Below, piece after piece: positions 23,788-32,773 of a DNA stretch of 64,000 nt. The notes beneath the pieces were generated by a model, which worked only from the letters and a program-made list of their open reading frames with translations, did no database searches and was not told where the DNA came from. The translations under genes were made by a program, and so were the position numbers. The DNA is from Candidatus Paceibacterota bacterium (GTDB taxonomy: Bacteria > Verrucomicrobiota > Verrucomicrobiia > Limisphaerales > UBA8199), in the NCBI GenBank assembly GCA_035452965.1, contig DAOTCE010000004.1, positions 1 through 64,000 on the forward strand. The letters run 5' to 3'. The stretch's first letter is position 1; the number at the start of each line of letters is the position of its first letter.

Positions 23788-26649
23788 ATGACCACCAAGC
23801 GTCTCAAGACCACGCTGGTCTGGGTCCTGGCACTGCAGCTGGTTACAGCCGTTGGGGCAAACGAATCGCGCAATGATGCGACGAACGCGCCAGCAGCGAA
23901 GGCTGGCCGCGTTTCCCTGGCAATCAACGGAAAGACCATCCTGCCGGCACCGGGTTCGGTCGCGGGGGTTTGGTTCTATACGGACCGCGAGAATGGCACC
24001 CAAGTGCTCCTCACCGGCCACGCCTCCGTGCCCGACTCCTGGCGGCTGACGGCGGCGCTGGACACAGGCGACGAGGTGCGGTTGTCCCTGATCAGCAATG
24101 GAGTAGAGCGAATCACCTTTCGAGCTGAGCCGTTATCTGCCGAAGTCTTGCATTGCGGGGCAAAGACCAACGCGCTGGTCATCAAAGCTGTCTCTGGCCC
24201 AGGGGCGGTGCGCCTCTCACAGTTCGCGTTTCAGGACGGCCCGGCAAGCTTCGCCCCTGAACGCCGACCTTTCTCGCGTGACCCGATCATGTCCTCCCCG
24301 GACCCGCACCCGGCCATCGCTGAAGCCCTGGTGGAGTGGGACTGGCGGATGCAGGACGGGATTCAAACCCCCCGCGAGCCGAGAAGTTACCGGCAGGCAA
24401 TTGAGAAAGTGGTGCGTCAGACCGACGCCCTCATCGCTGAGCGGTCAGCGAACAGGACTCTCAGCCCGGCTATGGAGTCCGCGTGGAAGGCCTTGCGCTC
24501 GGCCGCGCTGCCGCCGGCTGACGATACCTCCGCCGGGGAGACTCGCTGGCTCGAAGTCCATCGCCTGCGCCGACAACTCATTCTGGCCAACCCCCTTTTC
24601 CAATTCTCGTCGCTCCTGTTTGTGAAACATGTTCCGTCCATCATGAGTCATCAGCTTACCCAGTTTTATGGGTACTGCGCCCGTCCGGGCGGGGGCTTGT
24701 TCGTTCTGAAGGACCCCGGGGCCGGCATGCGCACGCGCAACCTCACACCTGCCGCCCTCCCGCCGGGCAATTTCATGACCCCGGAGCTTGCCTGCGATGC
24801 GGGAAAAGTTCTCTTCGCGTATTGTCCGGTGAAGGAAGCGCCCGCTGCCTGGGAATTCAATGACCAAACCAGGCATTTGCGGTATCACATCCACGAGCTT
24901 TCGCTGAACTCCGGAGAGGTCCGGGTGTTGACCCGGGGTGACACTGACAATTTCTCACCCGTGATCTTGCCCGCCGGTGATGTGCTTTTTCTCTCGACCC
25001 GGCGCGGCGGCTACCACCGGTGCGGACGAGGGCCATGCTTTGTTTACACCCTCGCGCGCATGGGCGCGGACGGCCAGAACGCGCGGAGCATTTCCTTTCA
25101 CGAGACGCAGGAATGGGACCCATCGCTGCTGAACGACGGCCGGGTCGTTTACACGCGTTGGGATTACGTGGACCGCAACGCGGTGCATTACCAGCAGCTC
25201 TGGTCGGCGCTTCCCGACGGCACCAACGTCCGCATTTACTACGGAAACAACACCTGGAACCCCACTGGGATCTGGGAGGCGCGCGCCATCCCGGGCAGCT
25301 CGCGGATCATGGCAACGGCGGCCCCGCACCATGGCATGAGCGCTGGTTCCATCATCCTGCTGGACACGACGCGGGGTGTTGACGGCAAGGAACCGCTCAC
25401 TCGCCTGACCCCGAATGTGCGGTTTCCCGAATCCGAATTTCCGTTGGCGGCCGGGCTCGGCGCAACCGCCTGCGACTTTGACACCCCGATCAAGGGGCAC
25501 TGGACAACCGCGTTGTTGGAACCCTGGAGAGAGCAAAGCGTCCCGGAAGAGGAAAGACGCTGGCCAGGTCATTGCTACAAATCACCCTGGCCGCTCTCCG
25601 AGAAGTTCTTCGTGGTATCCTACAGCTTCGACCAACTGGTGGGCGAGCTGGGGGCGAATATTCCGAACATGTTCGGCCTGTACTTTGCCGATGCGTTCGG
25701 CAATAAGGAGCTGGTCTATCGCGATCCCGCGATATCCAGTCTTTGGGCCCGCCCGCTATCCACGCGCACTCCGCCACCCGAAGTGCCGGCTATCAACCCG
25801 CAGCTTTCAACGCTCAACCATCTGGCCGCGGGGAGTGGGACGTTCTTCCTGAGCGACGTCAAGCAGAGCTGGCCCCGTCTGCCTGACGACTTGCCCGTCA
25901 CGCATCTGCGCATCATCCAGGTGTTGCTGAAGACCACCCCCAACGCCGACTCGCCGAGAGTCGGCGCCGCGTTTGCCGCGCCGGGCAAGCAAGTGCTGGG
26001 GACGGTGCCGGTGGAGGCCGACGGATCGGCGTTGTTTGAGGTGCCAGCCCGGACTCCCGTAATGTTCCAGGCGCTCAATGCCCAGGGCCGCGCAGTGCAG
26101 ACGATGCGCAGCCTAGTCTATTTGCAGCCCGGCGAGTATCAGAGCTGCATCGGGTGCCACGAACATCGAACGAAATCCGCCTCCGCTGCCGCGCCCGCGC
26201 AGGCCCTTGGGCGCACTCCCTCCAGGATCAAACCCGGGCCGGACGGTTCGCGCCCCTTCAGCTATCCGCGCCTGGTTCAGCCGGTCGTGGATCGGCATTG
26301 CGTCCGGTGTCATGATGGCAAAGAGTCCGGGCGACCGGTCTTGACGAGCGAACCGGAAGGGGATTTCACAAAATCCTATAATGCCCTGGTCACCCGCGTT
26401 TCTTACACGGCCTGGAACCGCCCCGAACAGAACTTCGAGCCAATGACAGCGCCATTACGATTCGGCGCCCTGGCCAGTCCCCTGACGAAAATGCTCGATC
26501 AGGGCCACGGAGATGTGACGCTGCCCCCGGAGGACCGGGAGCGGCTGGACACGTGGATGGATGCGAACGCGCTGTTCTACGGAACGTTTGACGTAAAAGA
26601 GCAGAAGAAACAGCTGCTTGGGGAGACGATCGCGGGCCCGAGTGAATAG
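23788..26649 (+). CDS. Exported dihaem cytochrome c-like protein with PD40 propeller (hydrazine-synthase-alpha-like)
   Basis: 953 residues with signal sequence (KTTLVWVLALQLVTAVGA). The middle region has PD40-type propeller blades such as GDVLFLSTRRGGYHRCGRG, YTLARMGADGQNARSISFHE, NDGRVVYTRWDYVDR and ATAAPHHGMSAGSIILLD, an arrangement shared with hydrazine synthase alpha subunits and their many non-anammox relatives. Two haem c motifs follow: CIGCH (787-791) and CVRCH (838-842), so it should mature in the periplasm. A TATCAACCC-type repeat is inserted in frame near residue 670. Hydrazine synthesis is not implied; relatives of this kind are common in Verrucomicrobiota and uncharacterised. Substrate unknown. 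Confidence 0.75.
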   Translation: MTTKRLKTTLVWVLALQLVTAVGANESRNDATNAPAAKAGRVSLAINGKTILPAPGSVAGVWFYTDRENGTQVLLTGHASVPDSWRLTAALDTGDEVRLSLISNGVERITFRAEPLSAEVLHCGAKTNALVIKAVSGPGAVRLSQFAFQDGPASFAPERRPFSRDPIMSSPDPHPAIAEALVEWDWRMQDGIQTPREPRSYRQAIEKVVRQTDALIAERSANRTLSPAMESAWKALRSAALPPADDTSAGETRWLEVHRLRRQLILANPLFQFSSLLFVKHVPSIMSHQLTQFYGYCARPGGGLFVLKDPGAGMRTRNLTPAALPPGNFMTPELACDAGKVLFAYCPVKEAPAAWEFNDQTRHLRYHIHELSLNSGEVRVLTRGDTDNFSPVILPAGDVLFLSTRRGGYHRCGRGPCFVYTLARMGADGQNARSISFHETQEWDPSLLNDGRVVYTRWDYVDRNAVHYQQLWSALPDGTNVRIYYGNNTWNPTGIWEARAIPGSSRIMATAAPHHGMSAGSIILLDTTRGVDGKEPLTRLTPNVRFPESEFPLAAGLGATACDFDTPIKGHWTTALLEPWREQSVPEEERRWPGHCYKSPWPLSEKFFVVSYSFDQLVGELGANIPNMFGLYFADAFGNKELVYRDPAISSLWARPLSTRTPPPEVPAINPQLSTLNHLAAGSGTFFLSDVKQSWPRLPDDLPVTHLRIIQVLLKTTPNADSPRVGAAFAAPGKQVLGTVPVEADGSALFEVPARTPVMFQALNAQGRAVQTMRSLVYLQPGEYQSCIGCHEHRTKSASAAAPAQALGRTPSRIKPGPDGSRPFSYPRLVQPVVDRHCVRCHDGKESGRPVLTSEPEGDFTKSYNALVTRVSYTAWNRPEQNFEPMTAPLRFGALASPLTKMLDQGHGDVTLPPEDRERLDTWMDANALFYGTFDVKEQKKQLLGETIAGPSE
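25791..25819 (+). repeat. TCAACC-type repeat inside the dihaem protein gene
   Basis: TATCAACCCGCAGCTTTC followed by AACGCTCAACC encodes INPQLSTLNH in the frame of the host gene. The same short repeat type occurs at 54251-54278 (coding STLNPQPSTN) and, degenerated, at 491-514. It is likely a small dispersed repeat that is tolerated in a linker. Confidence 0.55.
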
Positions 26650-26746
26650 CGCTTTTCTTGTCCACCGCCCGGCCACTGCGGAAAAGCAGAGCACACTCTC
26701 CACCCGGCCTGGCTGAACTGAAATACCAACCAACGCAGCATTACTC

Positions 26747-26953
26747 ATGCAGACAAAATGGGAATACACGGTTCTGAAGTTGGCGACCGACTTCGGATTC
26801 TTCACCGGCACCAACTTTGATGCTGGCCAGCTTAGCCAGCATTTGAACGAACACGGCGAGGCCGGATGGGAGCTTGTTTCGGTGTTTAATATCGAGAAGG
26901 TTAAAGGCGGCTCAAAATTCGTGCTGGCCGTTATGAAGAGGCCCAAGGCCTAA
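26747..26953 (+). CDS. DUF4177 family small protein
   Basis: 68 residues, starting MQTKWEYTVLKLATDF, with the family pattern LSQHLNEHGEAGWELVSV and a C-terminal KFVLAVMKRP. DUF4177 proteins are short, cytoplasmic, alpha/beta, and of unknown function. Length and both sequence marks are complete, so this is a real small gene. It stands alone, 97 bp after the dihaem protein and 231 bp before the next gene. Confidence 0.8.
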   Translation: MQTKWEYTVLKLATDFGFFTGTNFDAGQLSQHLNEHGEAGWELVSVFNIEKVKGGSKFVLAVMKRPKA

Positions 26954-27184
26954 GGATCAGCCCTCCCTTCTCCGTTTGGCTGTCTCGTCTCCCGTGCTGG
27001 CGGACGTTCGTGCCGCCGACGCTTGATCCTTGGGCCGCCACTCCTGGGTACCGCCCGTTGTCACGGCGGTCGCCGACAAATTTGCACTTAGGGTATTCAG
27101 GTGCAATGGTTGAGAAGGTCCCTGCACGCGCACCTCCACACCGCCGGGACCAATTAGACTCGATTGAGAGTGCGGAGACAAGAC

Positions 27185-27901
27185 ATGAGAAGAGTTAGCT
27201 GCTATTTGATCGGGGTGAGCTGGCTGGCTGCCCAACACCTTGGGGCGGGAATTATTCCCCGCGGCACTCTGCTGGAGTTGCACTCGTGCGAGCTTTACGC
27301 CGGGGGCTGCGTGGTTTCCAGCGAGGCCACCCAGAGGGGGCGTTACATGCTGCGGGCATGGAGTTTCATGGACGGGCGATTTGGCAATGAGAGCCTGGCC
27401 GGGCTTCAGCTCGCAGTTCTCGAAACTTCCCCGGACAATCTGGCGGCGGAGGACGCGACGGGGGACCAGGCCGTGGTTTATCTGCCGAAGGCGGCGACGC
27501 CGGCCCAGCGCAAGGCGCTGATGGCCTGGCTGCGGGCCAATGCATCGGGGCTGGAGCGCGCCGCGCTGAAGAGCCGCATCGCGCCTTTGGCGCTGCGTCA
27601 AACGGAGAGTGGTTACGCCTTTTCGGCGGGCAGCTTTGTCTCGGTGGAGACGGCTCCGCTCGAGTCCTGCGAGGCTGGTTCGTGCGGCGAAGGGCTTTGG
27701 TACAAGCCGCGCACGACCACCAGCAGCTTTGCGGTGGCGGTCAATCGAACGTCCCGGGTACAGGAGCCACTGCTGAGACTCAAATGGTTCGACGCCGGCA
27801 AGCGAAGCGTGTTCCTGGCCAGGTTTGGCGAGCCCGGCCCAAACAAGGATGTGCAAGTTTCCTGTGCCGATTTATGCGGCGCCGGGACCGACCAGTTCTG
27901 A
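27185..27901 (+). CDS. Exported DUF1326-like protein
   Basis: 238 residues with an N-terminal hydrophobic segment (CYLIGVSWLAAQHLGAG). The pattern LLELHSCELYAGGCVVSSEATQRG and RAWSFMDGRFGNESLAGLQ resembles DUF1326 proteins, whose function is unknown. Later cysteines (ESCEAGSC and DLCGAG) may bind metal. GGAG lies about 9 bases before 27185, which decides this start over an ATG 21 bp upstream. It is 55 bp ahead of the molybdenum-hydroxylase genes and may share their transcript, which would fit an accessory or maturation role, but that is inference from position only. Confidence 0.65.
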   Translation: MRRVSCYLIGVSWLAAQHLGAGIIPRGTLLELHSCELYAGGCVVSSEATQRGRYMLRAWSFMDGRFGNESLAGLQLAVLETSPDNLAAEDATGDQAVVYLPKAATPAQRKALMAWLRANASGLERAALKSRIAPLALRQTESGYAFSAGSFVSVETAPLESCEAGSCGEGLWYKPRTTTSSFAVAVNRTSRVQEPLLRLKWFDAGKRSVFLARFGEPGPNKDVQVSCADLCGAGTDQF

Positions 27902-27956
27902 AAGGGCACACTCGGGGAGGACAAGGAGATTAGCATGGCAACAACGGGGATTGACT

Positions 27957-28616
27957 ATGAATGATTCCAAAACAAGGGAGGGCCTGACGGTCTCGCGCCG
28001 TTCGTTCCTCAAGACATTCGGCACCAGCGCGGCAGTGGCGGCCACGGCGCAACTCGAATCGGTGGCCCAGGAACTGTCCAAGGCCGACACTGAGAAGCTG
28101 CACGGGCCGGGGCCCGTGCCGATTACGCTCAATGTCAACGGCAAGCCCCTGAAGCTGGAGGTGGAACCGCGCGTCACGCTGCTGGACGCGCTGCGCAACC
28201 ATGCGAGTCTGACCGGCGCCAAGGAAGTCTGCGACCGCGCTACCTGCGGCGCCTGCACAGTGCTGCTGGACGGCACCCCGATCTACGCCTGCTCGAAACT
28301 GGCCATTGAAGCGCAAGGCCATGCCATCACCACCGTCGAGGGACTGGCGGAGGGGGGCAAGCTCACCCCGGTGCAGCAGGCCTTTGTGGCCGAAGACGCG
28401 CTCATGTGCGGCTACTGCACCCCGGGCTTCGTTATGAGCGTCACAGCCCTGCTCAGGCAAAATCCGCGCCCGACGGCTGAGCAGGTCAAGACTGCCTGCG
28501 CCGGAAACCTATGCCGCTGCGGCACCTATCCGCACGTGATGAAGGCGGCGCTTAAGGCCGCCGGCGTGTCCACCACTACCAGAACGGAGGTCATTTCCTA
28601 TGGCAAGCTGGCCTGA
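27957..28616 (+). CDS. Molybdenum hydroxylase, 2Fe-2S subunit (PaoA/YagT-like, Tat-exported)
   Basis: 219 residues. It starts with a Tat signal (SRRSFLKTFGTSAAVAATAQ). Two 2Fe-2S cluster domains follow: the plant-ferredoxin type CDRATCGACTVLLDG with a later Cys in YACSKLA, and the C-terminal helical type CGYCTPGFVMS...CAGNLCRCGTYPH. All eight ligand cysteines are visible. This is the electron-transfer subunit of a xanthine-dehydrogenase-family enzyme. The Tat signal matches E. coli PaoA, whose complex works in the periplasm. Its end overlaps the next gene by 17 bp. Confidence 0.93.
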   Translation: MNDSKTREGLTVSRRSFLKTFGTSAAVAATAQLESVAQELSKADTEKLHGPGPVPITLNVNGKPLKLEVEPRVTLLDALRNHASLTGAKEVCDRATCGACTVLLDGTPIYACSKLAIEAQGHAITTVEGLAEGGKLTPVQQAFVAEDALMCGYCTPGFVMSVTALLRQNPRPTAEQVKTACAGNLCRCGTYPHVMKAALKAAGVSTTTRTEVISYGKLA

Positions 28617-30681
28617 AAAGCGAACCCGCATTGGCTCGCGCGCTCCCCGCGTGGACGGACCGGTCAAAGTCACCGGCGCGGCCAAGTACACTTCAGATGT
28701 TCAGCCCGGAGGCTGGCTTTACGGCATGATACTCCGCTCCAAATGGCCGAAGGCGAAGATCGCCGGCATAAGCCTGGAGAAGGCGCTCCAGGTGCCCGGC
28801 ATCAAGGCAGCGCTGCTGTCCCGCGAAGGCGAACGCACGGTCCGTTACTATGGTGAAGAGCTCGCGGCCGTGGCCGGCACGAGCAAACAGGCATGCCTCG
28901 ACGCGTTAAGGGCCATCGAAGTTCGCGCCACGCCGCTGCCGTTCGTGGTGCGTGAGGAAGACGCCCGGCAGGAATCCGCGCCGCGAGTCTGGGAGGAGAA
29001 CCCAAATCTCTCTCCTCCCAGGGTGAACGAGAAGGGGGAGGTGGACAAGGCGTTCGCTGAATGCGCGGCTGTCGTTGAGGGCTTCTACAACACCGCAGTG
29101 CAGGTGCATCACCCGCTCGAACCCCACGGCCACACAATTTCCTGGACCGACGCCGGCGTGACCGCCTGGTCTTCAACGCAGGGGGTCTTCAGCGTCCGGG
29201 ATGGGCTGGCCTCGAACCTGGGGGTGCCCCAGAACCAGGTGCGCGTGATCACCGAGCATATGGGCGGCGGCTTCGGCGCCAAGTTCGGGCCTGGCATCGA
29301 GGGCGGGCTGGCGGCGCGCCTGTCGAAGGCCGCGGGGGCGCCGGTCAAGATCATGCTGACGCGGTTCGATCAGGCGCTGGCGGCCGGCAACCGGCCCTCC
29401 AGCTTCCAGAAGATCAAGCTCGGCGCATCGGCTGACGGCAAATTGCAGGCCTTCGAGTTCGAGAACTATGGCACTGCCGGCATCGGCAGCGGCGGCTCGA
29501 CCGCGGGCGGCGGCAGCGGCGTTGAACTGCACGCGCCTTACATCTACCGCGTGCCCAACATCCGCGTGAAGCAGGCTGCGGTGGCGGTTAATGCCGGGTC
29601 GGCGCGCGCTTTCCGCGCCCCGGCCAGCCCGCCTTCGTCTTACGGCATAGAGGGCATTCTCGACGAGCTGGCCCTGAAGCTGAACCTGGACCCGGTCGAG
29701 CTGCGCATCAAGAATGACCCGTCCGAAGTCCGCCAGAAGCAATACCGGCTGGGCGCCGAACGCTTTGGCTGGAGCCAGAAATACCGCAAGCCGGGCACGT
29801 CGCCCGGCGTCGTCAAGACCGGCGTGGGTTGTGGCGGGGCCACGTGGGGGGGCGGCGGAAACCAGCGCTCGCGGGCTGAGGCGCAAATTAATCCGGATGG
29901 CAGCGTCGAAGTTCGCTGCGGCACCCAGGACCTGGGGACCGGCACGCGCACGCTGGTCGCCCTGGTGGCAGCCGAGACGTTCGGGCTGGCCCCTGACCAG
30001 ATCCAGGTGCAGATCGGCGACACGCGCTTCCCGTACGGCAACGACAGTGGCGGCAGCACTACCGCGGCTTCTGTCTGTCCCGCGGTCTATGACGCGTGCA
30101 CCAGGGCGTTGTCGGCGCTGCAATGGCAAGCCAGCGTGGCGGACGCGCGCGGTCCCAACTGGCGGGATGCCTGCAAGCGGCTTGGACTGCAGCCGCTGGT
30201 GAGGCCCGGCCAATGGCAGAGAGGCCTGTCCTCCAGCGGCGTCGGCGGCGTGCAGTTCGCCGAGGTCGAGGTGGACACCGAAACCGGGTTCGTTAGGGTG
30301 AAGAAGGTCACTTGCGTTCAGGACTGCGGCCTGATCGTGAGCAAGCTGACTTGCGAGAGCCAGGTCAATGGGGGCATCATCATGGGCATCGGCTACGCCC
30401 TCTACGAGGAGCGCGTCATGGACCGGCAGACGGGCGTTGTGCTGAACCCGAACTTCGAGACCTACAAACTCCCGGCGCTGGCGGACATTCCGGAGATTGA
30501 CATTGTGCTCATGGACATGCCGGAGCGCGGGGTGATCGGCATTGGCGAGCCGGTGACCATCCCGACGGCGGCGGCCATTGCCAACGCAGTGGCCAACGCG
30601 CTGGGCGTGCGCGTCCGCAGCCTGCCCATCACGCCCGCCAGAGTTCTGGCGGCCCTGGGCAAGACGGGAGGCGCAGCGTGA
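28600..30681 (+). CDS. Molybdenum hydroxylase, molybdopterin-binding large subunit (PaoC/YagR-like)
   Basis: 693 residues, catalytic subunit binding the molybdopterin cytosine dinucleotide. Marks: RVDGPVKVTGAAKYTSDV at the start, EHMGGGFGAKFGPGIEG (cofactor loop), GSARAFRAPASPPSSYGIE, QDLGTGTRTLVALVAAE, GNDSGGSTTAASVCPA, and GIGEPVTIPTAAAIANA with the catalytic glutamate near the C-terminus. It has no own signal peptide and would be co-exported with the Tat subunit as a folded complex. It overlaps the small subunit upstream by 17 bp and the FAD subunit downstream by 4 bp. Likely substrates are aldehydes or N-heterocycles; which one is not readable. Confidence 0.92.
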   Translation: MASWPEKRTRIGSRAPRVDGPVKVTGAAKYTSDVQPGGWLYGMILRSKWPKAKIAGISLEKALQVPGIKAALLSREGERTVRYYGEELAAVAGTSKQACLDALRAIEVRATPLPFVVREEDARQESAPRVWEENPNLSPPRVNEKGEVDKAFAECAAVVEGFYNTAVQVHHPLEPHGHTISWTDAGVTAWSSTQGVFSVRDGLASNLGVPQNQVRVITEHMGGGFGAKFGPGIEGGLAARLSKAAGAPVKIMLTRFDQALAAGNRPSSFQKIKLGASADGKLQAFEFENYGTAGIGSGGSTAGGGSGVELHAPYIYRVPNIRVKQAAVAVNAGSARAFRAPASPPSSYGIEGILDELALKLNLDPVELRIKNDPSEVRQKQYRLGAERFGWSQKYRKPGTSPGVVKTGVGCGGATWGGGGNQRSRAEAQINPDGSVEVRCGTQDLGTGTRTLVALVAAETFGLAPDQIQVQIGDTRFPYGNDSGGSTTAASVCPAVYDACTRALSALQWQASVADARGPNWRDACKRLGLQPLVRPGQWQRGLSSSGVGGVQFAEVEVDTETGFVRVKKVTCVQDCGLIVSKLTCESQVNGGIIMGIGYALYEERVMDRQTGVVLNPNFETYKLPALADIPEIDIVLMDMPERGVIGIGEPVTIPTAAAIANAVANALGVRVRSLPITPARVLAALGKTGGAA

Positions 30682-31646
30682 AACCATTTGCCTACGCTAC
30701 TGCCCTCACGCCGGCCAGCGCCCGTGAACTGGTTGCGGACGGCGGCCGCTACATCGGCGGCGGGATAGATTTGCTCGGCGAGCTGAAGGACTATATCTCC
30801 GAGCCGAAGGTGCTGGTGAACGTCAAGGCGCTGCCGGGCCTCAGCCGGATCGAGCCGGGCGAAAAGACCTGGACGATCGGCGCCAACGTGACCGTTGCCG
30901 AGCTGGAGGATCACGACGGGCTCAAGCAGACCTTCCGCGGCCTGCACCAGGCTGCCGCCGAGGTTGGCTCGCGGCAGATTCGCAACGTCGCGACGGTCGG
31001 CGGGAACCTGGCGCAGCATTCGCGCTGCTGGTATTACCGCCACCGGGATGTGCACTGCCTCAAGAAAGGCGGGGACACGTGCTACGCCAGGAACGGCGAG
31101 AACAAATACCACAGTCTCTTCACCGGCAACCCCTGCATCAGCCCGGTGGTTTCCAATCTCGCGGTGGCGCTCGCCGTCCTGGACGCCACGGTGATCGTGC
31201 AGCGCGGGGACAAGGCCCAACGCATGACCGTCGCGGAGTTCTATGCCCGGGCCTGGGACAACCCCACCGCTCATAACTCCCTGGACCGGGCGGACCTGAT
31301 CCTGCAAGTCGAGGTGCCGGTCCAGCAACGCCGCAGTTGCTACTTGCAGGTAAGTGAGAAGGCCCAGTTCGATTGGGCGCTGGTCAGTTGCGCCGCGGCG
31401 GGCCGGGTCGAGGGGGACAAGATCAGCCAGGCGCGCGTTGTGCTGGGAGCGATCTCGAATGTCCCTCACCAGGTGCCGGCCGCCCACAAGCTGCTGGAAG
31501 GAAAGGTCCTGGATGAACCGCTCGCGGACAAGGCAGCGGAGGTCATCCTCGAACAGGCGAAGGCTCGTTCCGAGAACGGCTACAAGATCCCTTTGGCCCG
31601 CGCCTTGATTCGGCGGGCGCTGATGCAACTCAAGACGTTGCCATGA
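30678..31646 (+). CDS. Molybdenum hydroxylase, FAD subunit with extra Fe-S insertion (PaoB/YagS-like)
   Basis: 322 residues starting at GTG 30678, which overlaps the previous stop by 4 bp (GTGA). FAD-binding marks are RYIGGGIDLLGELKD and IRNVATVGGNLAQHSRCWYY. The stretch after this, RCWYYRHRDVHCLKKGG followed by DTCYARNGENK, provides the cysteines that bind an extra 4Fe-4S cluster in PaoB and 4-hydroxybenzoyl-CoA-reductase-type subunits. The C-terminal CO-dehydrogenase-flavoprotein domain (LQVSEKAQFDWALVSCAA) is complete. Together with the two upstream genes it makes a three-subunit enzyme in the order small-large-FAD. Confidence 0.92.
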   Translation: MKPFAYATALTPASARELVADGGRYIGGGIDLLGELKDYISEPKVLVNVKALPGLSRIEPGEKTWTIGANVTVAELEDHDGLKQTFRGLHQAAAEVGSRQIRNVATVGGNLAQHSRCWYYRHRDVHCLKKGGDTCYARNGENKYHSLFTGNPCISPVVSNLAVALAVLDATVIVQRGDKAQRMTVAEFYARAWDNPTAHNSLDRADLILQVEVPVQQRRSCYLQVSEKAQFDWALVSCAAAGRVEGDKISQARVVLGAISNVPHQVPAAHKLLEGKVLDEPLADKAAEVILEQAKARSENGYKIPLARALIRRALMQLKTLP

Positions 31647-31849
31647 CCACAGGTCCCATCTGCAAGAAACTTCGCGCCAAGAGCATGTTTTTGCCTGCCC
31701 TGGCGGACGAAGCCCCCGGCCAGCCTGACCCGAAATCGCTGCGGACCAGCCACTGCTGGTGCAATTGCACCTTGACTGAGACCGGCCCGGATGACCGCCC
31801 GGTCGGCCCCGACGTCTGCAATCCCTCGCGGCCCTGTTTCGAAGAGTAA
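31643..31849 (+). CDS. Small Cys-rich protein overlapping the FAD-subunit gene
   Basis: 68 residues, ATG overlapping the FAD-subunit stop by 4 bp (ATGA), so it is probably translated by coupling. It contains the cluster SHCWCNCTLTETGPDD, then GPDVCNPSRPC. Five cysteines after residue 37 suggest metal or Fe-S binding. No signal peptide or family resemblance was recognised. Its position at the end of a molybdenum-hydroxylase operon suggests an accessory role, inferred from context alone. It ends 9 bp before the convergent epimerase-like gene. Confidence 0.6.
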   Translation: MTTGPICKKLRAKSMFLPALADEAPGQPDPKSLRTSHCWCNCTLTETGPDDRPVGPDVCNPSRPCFEE

Positions 31850-31858
31850 CCGGCCCTC

Positions 31859-32773
31859 TCAGGCCTGCTGACCGGTCAGTTTCTCCAGGAATAGGCGGGC
31901 CTTTCTGGCTTCGGCGATCACGCTCTCCAGGGTGCCGCGCGCGAGGCACTCGACAATTAAAGGCCCGTGCGTGAAACCGCCCCGCTTCAGCCGCTCAAAG
32001 ACCTTCGGGAAGTTCACCTTGCCCTGCCCGATGTTCACCAGCACCTCCTTGGGCGGGAGGAAGTCCTTGACACTCATGCCGACCACCAGGCCGTCCACCG
32101 TGGCGGCATCCTCCACGGGATCGAGCTTGCCGTCCGAGTAGTAGAAGATATTGCCCGGGTCATACCAGAGCCTGAAGTTCTTCCTGGCCACGAGCTCGAT
32201 GGCCTTGCGGCATTGAGGGCCGGTGGCGTTCTGTCCGCCGTGCGGCTTGATGCTGAGGCCAACGCCCTTCGCGGCGGCGTAGTCACAGCACTCCGCGATG
32301 GTCTGGTAGTAGATCTGGTAGAGCTTCACATCGCTCGTCCCGGCCAGCATCAGGTGCGGGCACTCGCAGAATGCAGCGTGATCAATGAGCTTCTTCAAGC
32401 CGCGGATGCCCGCGTCGAGGGAATCGGTAGCCGGGGCCTCGCCATAGACTGACAGCACGTTGAGTCCGCGCTTCCGGGCTGCCTGGTGCATGGCTTGCAC
32501 TTCCTCAGCCGGAGTGGTGGTCTTGATCATCACCCACTGCTTAATCTTCGTGGTCATCAGGCCGACGTGCTTGAAACCCGCTTCGGCTATGGCATCGAGC
32601 GCCACCGGGTATTCAAATTGATCGAACGCCCGGGTGTAACAGCCTATTTGCCAGGCCGTTTGGGGTTGAGCGCCGAGGAGAGATTCAACCGACGCGGCCG
32701 CCAGGCCGGCTACCCCCAATTTGGCAGTCCCGGCCAGAAACGTCCGTCGGCTGATATGACTGCTTGTGTTCAT
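31859..32773 (-). CDS. Tat-exported sugar phosphate isomerase/epimerase-family protein (xylose-isomerase-like TIM barrel)
   Basis: 304 residues. The N-terminus is a Tat signal (SHISRRTFLAGTAKLGVAG). The TIM barrel follows (about 40-300) with IGCYTRAFDQFEYPVALDAI, AGFKHVGLMTTK, LSIKPHGGQNA, LWYDPGNIFYYS and VGMSVKDFLPPKE, matching AP-endonuclease-2/xylose-isomerase-like epimerases. Metal ligands are likely among the His/Asp/Glu of these strands. Secreted members of this family are frequent in Verrucomicrobiota and Planctomycetota and their substrates are mostly unknown. It is convergent with the molybdenum-hydroxylase operon and divergent from the glycosidase-like gene. Confidence 0.82.
   Translation of the reverse strand: MNTSSHISRRTFLAGTAKLGVAGLAAASVESLLGAQPQTAWQIGCYTRAFDQFEYPVALDAIAEAGFKHVGLMTTKIKQWVMIKTTTPAEEVQAMHQAARKRGLNVLSVYGEAPATDSLDAGIRGLKKLIDHAAFCECPHLMLAGTSDVKLYQIYYQTIAECCDYAAAKGVGLSIKPHGGQNATGPQCRKAIELVARKNFRLWYDPGNIFYYSDGKLDPVEDAATVDGLVVGMSVKDFLPPKEVLVNIGQGKVNFPKVFERLKRGGFTHGPLIVECLARGTLESVIAEARKARLFLEKLTGQQA

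Noticed and set aside
29173..30687. 504-codon minus-strand frame
   Set aside because: It is antisense to the molybdopterin subunit gene, with shadow composition.
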